Under the pieces are notes generated by a model. It was not told the origin of the DNA. It was given only the letters and a program-made list of their open reading frames with translations, and did no database searches. From NCBI GenBank assembly GCA_003343765.1, contig QAKO01000123.1, positions 1 to 5,487 of the forward strand: 5,487 nucleotides of DNA, given 5' to 3'. Source of the stretch: Bacillota bacterium. Lineage in GTDB: Bacteria > Bacillota > Clostridia > Christensenellales > Borkfalkiaceae. Below are positions 1-4,689 of the stretch, in pieces; position 1 is the stretch's first letter, and each line of letters opens with the position of its first letter. Both the position numbers and the translations under genes were made by a program.

Positions 1-65
1 ATAGGGCTCGAACCTATGACCCCCTGCTTGTAAGGCAGATGCTCTCCCAACTGAGCTAAACTTCC
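1..65 (-). tRNA. tRNA-Val (anticodon TAC), 3' end cut by window edge
   Basis: Read on the minus strand, this is a tRNA cloverleaf starting with acceptor strand GGAAGTT (65-59). The D arm has stem GCTC/GAGC and loop AGTTGGGA. The anticodon stem TCTGC/GCAGG encloses the loop CTTACAA, giving anticodon TAC, which reads GTA and other Val codons. The T arm is ATAGG-TTCGAGC-CCTAT, and the 3' half of its stem ends exactly at position 1. The seven 3' acceptor bases, the discriminator and any encoded CCA lie outside the window, so the gene is partial here by position and not broken. Arm lengths are all standard. It could be the first gene of a tRNA cluster continuing to the left. Confidence 0.96.
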
Positions 66-81
66 GTTCGAACGCTTATAT

Positions 82-110
82 ACTATACCAAATATTCAAA
101 AGAATTGCAA
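82..110 (-). promoter_or_regulatory. Sigma-A-type promoter of the tRNA-Val gene
   Basis: On the minus strand, TTGCAA (110-105) is followed after exactly 17 bases by TATAGT (87-82). This puts the transcription start near 75, about 10 bases before the mature tRNA 5' end at 65. Upstream of the -35 box, at roughly 120-150, lie long A/T tracts that look like an UP element, as expected for a stable-RNA promoter. Box match and spacing are seen directly; activity is inferred. Confidence 0.6.
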
Positions 111-225
111 GCGAATTTGCATTATATTTTTTATTTTTTTTAAAAACTTTTAATTCAATGCATTCAAATATTTGCAGGTGCTTATTTTTATTCTTAAAAA
201 ACAGTACGAATGCGGAAAAAACGTA

Positions 226-231
226 TATAAT
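226..231 (+). promoter_or_regulatory. Candidate -10 box for the phospholipase C-family gene
   Basis: A perfect TATAAT lies about 100 bases before the gene start at 335. No hexamer resembling TTGACA is found 16-18 bases upstream, and there is no TG extension. The surroundings are very AT-rich, so a chance match is quite possible. It is listed because no better promoter is visible in this divergent gap. Confidence 0.25.
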
Positions 232-334
232 ATATATATGAAAGAAATGGGCGAAAGTTTCCGTTCGGGCGAAAATGCGAAAAAGCTCGAAGAAATAATA
301 CCGGAAAGGGACGCCGAGGAGGAAAGCAGGTGCA

Positions 335-1276
335 ATGCCAGCGGAATATACGCATCAGATCATCGCAGAAAAAGTTTACGAAAATCTTTCGGAAGGAATC
401 CGCAGCCGTTTGGGAGATTTGTTTTCGTTTGATTTAGGAGCGCAGGGGGCAGACATATTTTATTTTTTACATCCGTTTCGGCGCAGAAATTTGGGAAGAA
501 TTTTTCACAATGAAAAAGTTTATGAAACGTTTGAATCTTTCCGCAAAGCAGCAGTCGGAGCCGATGATACTGTTTTATCCTATATAGCCGGTTACATTAC
601 GCACTACGCGGCGGATTGTATATTTCACCCTTATGTATACAGCCTTATGCAAAAAATGATCGATGCGGAACCGACGCGCAGAGTGCGGTGGCATTCTTAT
701 ATAGAAAGCGATCTGGATACGTATTTTGTAAAAAAATTTTATCGGAAAGAAGTGAATGGGTTTGAATGCCGTCTGCGTACGTGGAAGGGACTTCCGAAAG
801 GAGTCGCGGCGCTGATACGGGAGGTCTGTTCTGCAAGCGGCTTGCCGAAAATTTCGGATGGCTCGTTGCGTCGCGCCGTTTCGGGATATCTCTTATTCGA
901 ACGTTTTTTTACGGATAAAAATTTTCGCAAACGCCGTTTTTTTGAGCGAGGCGAAAAGTTGCTGCACTTGCCGCAGGTCCTGAGTGTTCTTTACCGCCGT
1001 GAGAATCCCGATCAGAAAGTTTTAAATGTTTCCAGGACACAATGGGCTAATTTATCGGATTCTGACACGCTTTACGAGGATGATGCGGATGCGCTTTTTG
1101 ATCGTGCGGTAAATGAAAGCTGTCGGCTTATCGAAAGGTTTTTCAGCGATCTGGATGCGGGAAAAACTCTGACCCGCGGGGATTTCGGAAAAGGTTTTTT
1201 GTCGGGGGTGGATACAGAAAAAAAGTTTGTGCGGCCCGTCCGTACAAAACACAGCACCAAAGGGAATTGTTCTTAA
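335..1276 (+). CDS. Zinc-dependent phospholipase C family protein, cytosolic form
   Basis: The 313-residue product matches the zinc-dependent phospholipase C family (the fold of the Clostridium perfringens alpha-toxin N-terminal domain and Bacillus PC-PLC). Visible ligand-type residues are H7 in the opening MPAEYTHQII, D40 in LGAQGADIF, H58, the H90-x3-D94-x3-H98 cluster in GYITHYAADCIFHPY, and H120-x3-E124 in RWHSYIESDLD. These correspond in order to the toxin's H11, D56, H68, H126/D130/H136 and H148/E152. The protein starts directly at the domain, with no signal peptide, no membrane segment and no C-terminal PLAT/C2 domain, so it probably acts inside the cell. Its real substrate is unknown; phospholipid or another phosphoester hydrolysis is the family-based guess. 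The start is ATG 335: AGGAGG lies at 317-322 with a long 12-base spacer, and no better in-frame start is available. It is divergent from tRNA-Val, and no terminator is visible after it. Confidence 0.88.
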   Translation: MPAEYTHQIIAEKVYENLSEGIRSRLGDLFSFDLGAQGADIFYFLHPFRRRNLGRIFHNEKVYETFESFRKAAVGADDTVLSYIAGYITHYAADCIFHPYVYSLMQKMIDAEPTRRVRWHSYIESDLDTYFVKKFYRKEVNGFECRLRTWKGLPKGVAALIREVCSASGLPKISDGSLRRAVSGYLLFERFFTDKNFRKRRFFERGEKLLHLPQVLSVLYRRENPDQKVLNVSRTQWANLSDSDTLYEDDADALFDRAVNESCRLIERFFSDLDAGKTLTRGDFGKGFLSGVDTEKKFVRPVRTKHSTKGNCS

Positions 1277-1293
1277 AAATATGTCACGTACTC

Positions 1294-1322
1294 TTGTTTT
1301 TGCGACGGAATGTGCCTATAAT
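1294..1322 (+). promoter_or_regulatory. Sigma-A-type promoter of the 68-residue repeat protein
   Basis: TTGTTT (1294-1299), a 17-base spacer and a perfect TATAAT (1317-1322) place the transcription start near 1329. This leaves a leader of only about 17 bases that holds little more than the ribosome-binding site. The promoter lies just after the end of the upstream phospholipase-family gene, so the small gene has its own transcript whether or not it also receives read-through. Confidence 0.7.
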
Positions 1323-1345
1323 AAAATAAAAAGGGGGCAATTTCT

Positions 1346-1552
1346 ATGCAAAAACTGTATGATTCCAATATGCAGTTGATCGGTTATACGTCGACGGGAG
1401 TCACGGGCAAGATCACGGTTTATGATTCCGATTATCAGATGCTCGGCTATTATAATCCCAAAAGCGATAAAACATACGATAAAGACCGCCGTCTGGTCGG
1501 AAAGGGTAATTTGATAACGAATTTCCTTGTAAACGGCGCGGGGAGTGTTTGA
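1346..1552 (+). CDS. Small three-repeat protein (YD..x..LxG repeats), function unknown
   Basis: A 68-residue protein with no signal peptide or membrane helix. It consists mainly of three imperfect repeats: YDSNMQLIGY (5-14), YDSDYQMLGY (26-35) and YDKDRRLVGK (44-53), with consensus Y-D-S/K-N/D-x-x-Q/R-hydrophobic-hydrophobic-G. Short Gly/Thr/Lys-rich linkers separate them, and a hydrophobic tail follows (LITNFLVNG, about 56-64). The pattern suggests repeated beta-hairpins, similar in look to small proteins called 4-fold beta-flower; that link is from memory and tentative. The gene is clearly real: AGGGGG at 1332-1337 is spaced 8 bases from ATG, a consensus promoter lies just upstream and a strong hairpin terminator follows. 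It appears to be a single-gene transcription unit, and nothing in the context reveals its job. Confidence 0.82.
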   Translation: MQKLYDSNMQLIGYTSTGVTGKITVYDSDYQMLGYYNPKSDKTYDKDRRLVGKGNLITNFLVNGAGSV

Positions 1553-1622
1553 TCGGCTCGGATAATTATAGGACGGAAGATCGCGGCGGGGTATGATCGA
1601 CTGTTTGATTGAAATGCAGGTA

Positions 1623-1670
1623 AAAACAGCAGACAGAAAAAGGCAGCAGCTTTTTTCTGTCTGCTGTTTT
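1623..1670 (+). terminator. Strong bidirectional hairpin terminator
   Basis: A perfect 19-bp inverted repeat (arms 1623-1641 and 1652-1670, core CAGCAGACAG/CTGTCTGCTG) encloses the 10-base loop GGCAGCAGCT. The outer A4/T4 of the stem supplies a T run on the plus strand. A five-T run appears at the end when read on the minus strand (1626-1622). It closes the unit of the 68-residue protein and would also stop minus-strand read-through from the flavodiiron gene. Confidence 0.82.
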
Positions 1671-2046
1671 GTGTGAGAGGGTGAGAAAATTCAAAAAAAG
1701 TCAGAGAAAAGCGAGATGACAGAAAAGCGAGACGACAGAATGACGAAACGACAGAAAGGCAAGCTGACAGACAGAAGAGCAAGACGAAAGAAGAATGATG
1801 AGACTGCGCGAGAGATGCCGGGAGAATGCGGAAGTCGGAAAGCAAAAAAAAGGGAGAGAGCAGAAATTCGGGGTATAAAAACAGAAAGTGCGTGGGGGGG
1901 GTAAAAACTTACAGAAAAAAGGCAGAAGAGATTAAATACAAAAATTAGGGTTTTGGCGGTTTAAAAAGAAATGGCGGGCGGTGCGGCGGTATGGCGGCAC
2001 CGTGCGTTGACGGATGAAATGGAAAGATGGGGGAAAGAATAAAAGA
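1671..2046. other. Gene-free, purine-rich spacer between facing terminators
   Basis: No credible gene is visible in these roughly 375 bases. The plus strand is about 78% purine over 1681-1920 by direct count, with G- and A-runs including a G8 tract at 1894-1901. Pyrimidines become more common after about 1930. It contains the 16-bp tandem repeats described separately, a partial copy of the terminator arm (1901-1926) and a GC-rich 6-bp hairpin CGGTGC/GCACCG (1979-2002) with no adjacent T run. Both flanking genes point toward it, so it is not expected to carry their promoters. Confidence 0.6.
1702..1781 (+). repeat. Degenerate 16-bp tandem repeat, GACAG-led units
   Basis: GACAG recurs with an exact 16-base period at 1718, 1734, 1750 and 1766. 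The units are GACAGAAAAGCGAGAC, GACAGAATGACGAAAC, GACAGAAAGGCAAGCT and GACAGACAGAAGAGCA. The 16 bases before the first unit (CAGAGAAAAGCGAGAT) share its second half. Units are imperfect, so this is an old or low-complexity array. The same word occurs in the left arm of the nearby terminator (from 1632). There is no spacer/repeat alternation, so it is not a CRISPR array. Confidence 0.55.
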
Positions 2047-2082
2047 AAAGCCTGCGCGGACAGAATGTCTGCGCAGGCTTTA
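2040..2082 (-). terminator. Intrinsic terminator of the flavodiiron protein gene
   Basis: A 16-bp stem (arms 2047-2062 and 2066-2081, one G-T wobble) has a three-base loop. Its core is GCCTGCGC paired with GCGCAGGC. On the minus strand it is followed by a T-rich run, CTTTTCTTTTATTC (2050-2037, overlapping the end of the stem). It lies about 35 bases after the fprA stop codon at 2118. The A/T at the stem base may let it act weakly in the other direction too. Confidence 0.88.
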
Positions 2083-2117
2083 TATTATGTGGTGGAGTAG
2101 TGTGAACGAAGGATAGG

Positions 2118-3290
2118 TCAACCCTGGCGGATCGCCGCGATGACGTCCTGTTCGATCTTACCGAGTTGTTCGGCGGAAGGCTTGTACGCCTGTTTGATCG
2201 CAGGGAGAAGGGCTTCGCATTTGGAGCCTGCCAGTGCTTCGTAAACTTGGTCGGGGGATTGTCCGCCCCAGCCATAGGAACCGAATGCGATAAACTTTTT
2301 CTTATTGCCCGTCAGTCCTTTGAAATAGGTCAGAAAAGACGCTACGGAAGGCATTATATTGTTGTTGAGCGTAGGGGAACCGACGGCAATGTATTTGGCA
2401 GTCATGGCGTCTGCGATGATGTCGGAATTATGGCTGTAATGCAGGTTATAAAGGCGCGGTTTGAGTCCGCAGGCAAGGAAAGCGTTCTCGATGGCGTGTG
2501 CCATGCTTTCCGTGGAATGCCACATCGTGTCGTAAACGATGATCGCCGTATCGTCGTATTCGTTGGCGACCCAGGATTTGTAAAGCGCGAGAATGTCGGG
2601 GATATGTTTTGTCCAGCAGATTCCGTGGCTCGGGCAGATCAGATCGATCTGAAGATCTGCGCAGGCTGCCAGGGCTTTTGCGGTCTGCATTCCGTACGGC
2701 TGTACAATGTTCGCATAATATTTGCGCGCCTGGATGTATGCTTCCGCCAGATCGCAGTCGGTATCCAGACGTTCGTCGGAAGCGTAATGCTGACCGAATG
2801 CGTCGTTGGAAAACAGAATGTTGCCGGGCGTCATGTAAGTTACCATGTTGTCCGGCCAATGTACCATGGGGGTGGGAACAAAATGCAGAGTATGTTTTCC
2901 CAGAACAAGAGATTCGCCCGCCTTTACGCCGTTGTAGCCGAGATCGCCGTAGTAGGCGGTCAGGTTTTTGACTCCCGCGCCGAAAGCGGTATATACTTTT
3001 GCATTTTTCGCAACTTTCAGAACGGCAGGAATGCTTCCGCTGTGATCGGGTTCCGCATGGTTGGAAACAATGATATCGATTTTCGAAGGATCGATCACGG
3101 ATGCTATGCGGGAAAGCATTTCGCCTTCGAAGCCTTCCTTGACCGTATCGATCAGGGTAATTTTTTCGTCGAGAATAAGATAAGCGTTGTAGGAAGAACC
3201 TTTTTCCGTTTCGTAGCCGTGGAAATTTCTGAGATTCCAGTCAATGGCGCCGACCCAATAGACGCCTTCGCAGAGCTTGAGTGCTTTCAT
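2118..3290 (-). CDS. fprA: Class A flavodiiron protein (A-type flavoprotein, oxygen/NO reductase)
   Basis: A 390-residue cytosolic flavodiiron protein, which in anaerobes reduces O2 to water and/or NO to N2O with electrons from rubredoxin or a similar donor. The N-terminal metallo-beta-lactamase-like domain (about 1-245) carries every diiron ligand: H78-x-E80-x-D82-H83 in SNHAEPDHSG, H144 in TPMVHWPDN, D163 in LFSNDAFGQ and H222 in CPSHGICW. The C-terminal flavodoxin domain (about 248-390) shows the FMN loops TMWHST (255-260), SPTLNNN (305-311) and GSYGWGG (337-343). No extra rubredoxin or reductase domain is fused, hence class A. The start is taken at ATG 3290 and not at the in-frame ATG 3311, because AGGAGA sits 9 bases before 3290 while nothing precedes 3311; the longer form would add MKRRICD. 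The gene is a single-gene unit convergent with the small repeat protein and divergent from the rpmG operon. Whether O2 or NO is preferred cannot be told. Confidence 0.96.
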   Translation of the reverse strand: MKALKLCEGVYWVGAIDWNLRNFHGYETEKGSSYNAYLILDEKITLIDTVKEGFEGEMLSRIASVIDPSKIDIIVSNHAEPDHSGSIPAVLKVAKNAKVYTAFGAGVKNLTAYYGDLGYNGVKAGESLVLGKHTLHFVPTPMVHWPDNMVTYMTPGNILFSNDAFGQHYASDERLDTDCDLAEAYIQARKYYANIVQPYGMQTAKALAACADLQIDLICPSHGICWTKHIPDILALYKSWVANEYDDTAIIVYDTMWHSTESMAHAIENAFLACGLKPRLYNLHYSHNSDIIADAMTAKYIAVGSPTLNNNIMPSVASFLTYFKGLTGNKKKFIAFGSYGWGGQSPDQVYEALAGSKCEALLPAIKQAYKPSAEQLGKIEQDVIAAIRQG

Positions 3291-3299
3291 GTCGCAAAT

Positions 3300-3305
3300 T
3301 CTCCT
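3300..3305 (-). promoter_or_regulatory. Ribosome-binding site that fixes the fprA start
   Basis: On the minus strand AGGAGA (3305-3300) lies 9 bases before ATG 3290. The site is located inside the codons of the alternative longer start at 3311, which itself has only an AT-rich stretch upstream. This supports the 390-residue form. Confidence 0.8.
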
Positions 3306-3362
3306 TTTCATTATTTATATAAAGTGACGATCAAAGATCAGTAATCGGTTGTTTGCGCGGAT

Positions 3363-3392
3363 ATTATACACCGAAAGGGCGCATATAGGCAA
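3363..3392 (-). promoter_or_regulatory. Sigma-A-type promoter of fprA
   Basis: On the minus strand TTGCCT (3392-3387), an 18-base spacer and a perfect TATAAT (3368-3363) predict a start near 3356 and a leader of about 65 bases. The leader contains GATC-TTT-GATC (3339-3329), a short dyad of unknown meaning. No recognisable Rex- or Fur-like operator is seen. Confidence 0.6.
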
Positions 3393-3494
3393 GGAATTTT
3401 CGGCGCAGAGCGTAAAAAAACAGCAAACGGCGCGGATTTTTGTAAAATCGGCGTCCGAAAACGCGGAAAAATCGAAAATGAATGTAAAAAACGG

Positions 3495-3523
3495 TTGACA
3501 AGGTAAAAATATTATGATAGACT
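3495..3523 (+). promoter_or_regulatory. Strong promoter of the rpmG-secE-nusG-rplK-rplA operon
   Basis: A perfect -35 TTGACA (3495-3500) is followed after 17 bases by TAGACT (3518-3523), preceded by a TG at the extended -10 position (TGA-TAGACT). Transcription should start near 3529-3531. A-tracts at 3458-3461, 3467-3471, 3475-3478 and 3486-3491, spaced roughly a helical turn apart, lead up to the -35 box and resemble an UP element. It is divergent from the fprA promoter, with about 100 bases between the two -35 boxes. Confidence 0.82.
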
Positions 3524-3531
3524 TTAAAACA

Positions 3532-3558
3532 CACACCGGCGGAAGGTGTGATTTTTTT
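3532..3558 (+). promoter_or_regulatory. Terminator-like hairpin at the 5' end of the rpmG operon mRNA
   Basis: CACACC (3532-3537) pairs with GGTGTG (3545-3550) around the loop GGCGGAA, followed by A and seven Ts (3552-3558). This has the form of a small intrinsic terminator but lies within the first 30 bases of the predicted transcript. No plus-strand gene lies upstream that it could terminate. It could be an attenuator or a 5'-stabilising stem-loop. The stem is only 6 bp, so strength is uncertain. Confidence 0.5.
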
Positions 3559-3576
3559 GCATGGAGTTTTTAAAAA

Positions 3577-3738
3577 ATGGCTGCCATAAACAGAACAAAA
3601 GTCACATTCGAATGCACCGAATGCAAACACAGAAACTATGACACTATGAAAAATAAGAAGAACGATCCGGAAAGATTGCAGCTGAACAAGTACTGCCCTT
3701 TCTGCAAAAAGCACACAGTGCATAAAGAGTCCAAGTAA
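3577..3738 (+). CDS. rpmG: 50S ribosomal protein L33, zinc-ribbon form
   Basis: A 53-residue protein beginning MAAINRTKVTFECTECKHRN and ending YCPFCKKHTVHKESK, matching bacterial L33 in length and sequence, including the segment NKKNDPERLQLNKYCPFCKK. The paired cysteines C13-x2-C16 and C40-x2-C43 make this the zinc-binding (C+) type. L33 sits in the large subunit near the E site. The start is ATG 3577, with GGAG at 3563-3566 and a 10-base spacer. It is first in the operon and followed after 60 bases by secE, the same order as in many Firmicutes. Confidence 0.95.
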   Translation: MAAINRTKVTFECTECKHRNYDTMKNKKNDPERLQLNKYCPFCKKHTVHKESK

Positions 3739-3798
3739 GGCTCAAAGGATAAGCGGGGGAGCGCGAAGGCGTTTCGGCGCAAATTTTCAGAGGTAGAA

Positions 3799-4026
3799 AT
3801 GAAAGCGAAAACAGCGGTTAAAAAGCCCAACCTCTTTGTGAGAATGGGCAGAAAACTCAAAGAAGTTTTTTCCGAGCTGAAAAAGGTTACTTGGCCTACG
3901 TTCGGCAAAGTCATCAAGTCAACGGGTGCAGTACTTGCCGTGGTCATCGTGTTTTTGATCGTATTTACGGGAATCAATTACGGACTGAGCAAGCTGCTTG
4001 AATTGATCACCGGCCTCGGAATGTAA
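3799..4026 (+). CDS. secE: Preprotein translocase subunit SecE
   Basis: A 75-residue single-span SecE, the essential clamp subunit of the SecYEG channel in the cytoplasmic membrane. The amphipathic cytosolic helix ends in the family signature ELKKVTWPT (26-34), followed by one transmembrane helix at about residues 42-60 (GAVLAVVIVFLIVFTGI). This is the short one-helix form usual in Gram-positive bacteria. A small deviation is a glycine at position 36, where many SecE proteins have a charged residue after WPT. The ribosome-binding site GAGGT (3790-3794) is very close to the start, with only about 4 bases between. nusG follows after 9 bases. Confidence 0.96.
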   Translation: MKAKTAVKKPNLFVRMGRKLKEVFSELKKVTWPTFGKVIKSTGAVLAVVIVFLIVFTGINYGLSKLLELITGLGM

Positions 4027-4035
4027 GGAGAGGTT

Positions 4036-4605
4036 ATGGAGAATTCGCGCGAGAGCCAGGCGAAATGGTACGTCCTGCATACCTATTCCGGGTATGAAGC
4101 GATGGTCAAAAGCAGTCTGGAACAACTCATCGAAAACAACAATCTGCAAGACAGTATTTTCGATCTGCGCATCCCGATGGAACAGACCATCGAAGAAAAG
4201 AACGGCAAAAAGAAGGTTGTGGAACGCAAACTTCTGCCTTGTTATGTTTTTATCAAGATGATTTATTCCAATCAGGTGTGGTATCTGGTAACAAATACGC
4301 GCGGCGTGACCGGATTCGTCGGGCCGCAGGGCAGGCCGTTGCCTCTGAAAGAAGAGGAAGTCCGCAAAATGCAACTGGAAAAGGTGGCGGTGAATGCGGA
4401 TTTTGCGGTCGGCGACAGCGTGAGCATCGATGCAGGCCCGCTCGCAGGTTTTATCGGCGAGATCAAGGAACTGAACGATTCCACGCAGAAAGCAAAAGTC
4501 AACGTACTCATGTTCGGCAGAAATACGGACGTGGAAGTCGACTATGTGCAGATCAAAAAAATAGACGCAGTGCAAAAGAGCACGGCGGAAAATACGCAGG
4601 AATAG
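4036..4605 (+). CDS. nusG: Transcription termination/antitermination protein NusG
   Basis: A 189-residue NusG, the universal elongation factor that binds the RNA polymerase clamp and affects pausing, termination and coupling to translation. The N-terminal NGN domain starts at KWYVLHTYSGYE (10-21), with the family motifs RKLLPCYVFIKM (64-75) and TRGVTGFVG (88-96). The KOW domain covers about 122-176: VGDSVSIDAGPLAGFIGEI, then KVNVLMFGR and VEVDYVQIKKI. A short acidic/polar tail follows. Length and domain order are normal. AAGGAG at 4025-4030 overlaps the secE stop codon, 5 bases before ATG, suggesting translational coupling with secE. Confidence 0.97.
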   Translation: MENSRESQAKWYVLHTYSGYEAMVKSSLEQLIENNNLQDSIFDLRIPMEQTIEEKNGKKKVVERKLLPCYVFIKMIYSNQVWYLVTNTRGVTGFVGPQGRPLPLKEEEVRKMQLEKVAVNADFAVGDSVSIDAGPLAGFIGEIKELNDSTQKAKVNVLMFGRNTDVEVDYVQIKKIDAVQKSTAENTQE

Positions 4606-4627
4606 GGATTTTCCCTTTTCTAATAAA

Positions 4628-4670
4628 GTGGGAGAAGCGTAAATTTTTCACGGCGCTTTGTTAAAACCAC
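4628..4670 (+). promoter_or_regulatory. L1-binding-site-like RNA element before rplK (copy 1)
   Basis: The lower stem GTGG (4628-4631) pairs with CCAC (4667-4670). On the 5' side GA separates it from an upper stem GAAGCG (4634-4639)/CGCTTT (4654-4659, with a terminal G-T). On the 3' side the loop is GTTAAAA (4660-4666). The GUGGGAG...CCAC arrangement with an asymmetric internal loop resembles the 23S rRNA L1 site (E. coli GGUGGGAGG...CCUUGAAAUACCACC). In E. coli, L1 represses the L11 operon by binding such a mimic in the mRNA. The rplK ribosome-binding site begins 7 bases after the element. The identification rests on pattern and context. Confidence 0.68.
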
Positions 4671-4689
4671 AATCTCAGGAGGAGAACTT

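Noticed and set aside
106..121. TGCAA-6-TTGCA dyad overlapping the -35 box of the tRNA-Val promoter as an operator
   Set aside because: The arms are only 5 bp in an AT-rich stretch, and regulated repression of a single tRNA gene is unlikely without further support.
172..432. 86-codon plus-strand frame overlapping the start of the phospholipase-family gene
   Set aside because: It has a TTG start without a ribosome-binding site, a low-complexity Lys/Glu/Arg-rich product, and about 100 bases of overlap with a well-supported gene in another frame.
1553..1612. In-frame 19-codon continuation after the TGA of the small repeat protein, containing GYDRLFD
   Set aside because: A single YD echo is not enough to argue read-through or selenocysteine, no SECIS-like structure was recognised, and the 68-residue form already ends after a full third repeat and tail.
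1716..1904. 62-codon plus-strand frame in the purine-rich spacer
   Set aside because: The Lys/Arg/Glu-rich product follows directly from the base composition and the 16-bp repeats. There is no promoter, and it lies just after a strong terminator.
1979..2002. CGGTGC/GCACCG hairpin as an extra terminator or small RNA
   Set aside because: The 6-bp stem with a 12-base loop has no adjacent T run on either strand, and no promoter for an RNA gene was found nearby.
2166..3344. 392-codon frame antisense to fprA
   Set aside because: The opposite strand encodes an unmistakable flavodiiron protein with all ligands. The antisense product shows no domain pattern, and the length is explained by codon bias of the real gene.
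3761..3780. GCGC/GCGC-based hairpin between rpmG and secE
   Set aside because: The stem is short and bulged, the following AAATTTTC is a poor T run, and the internal loop does not match the L1-site pattern. It may affect translation of secE but is not supported as a terminator or a third L1 site.
4604..4616. AGGGA-TTT-TCCCT mini-hairpin followed by Ts at the end of nusG
   Set aside because: A 5-bp stem with a three-base loop is too weak for a convincing terminator, and rplK/rplA appear to depend on read-through because no promoter is seen in this gap.
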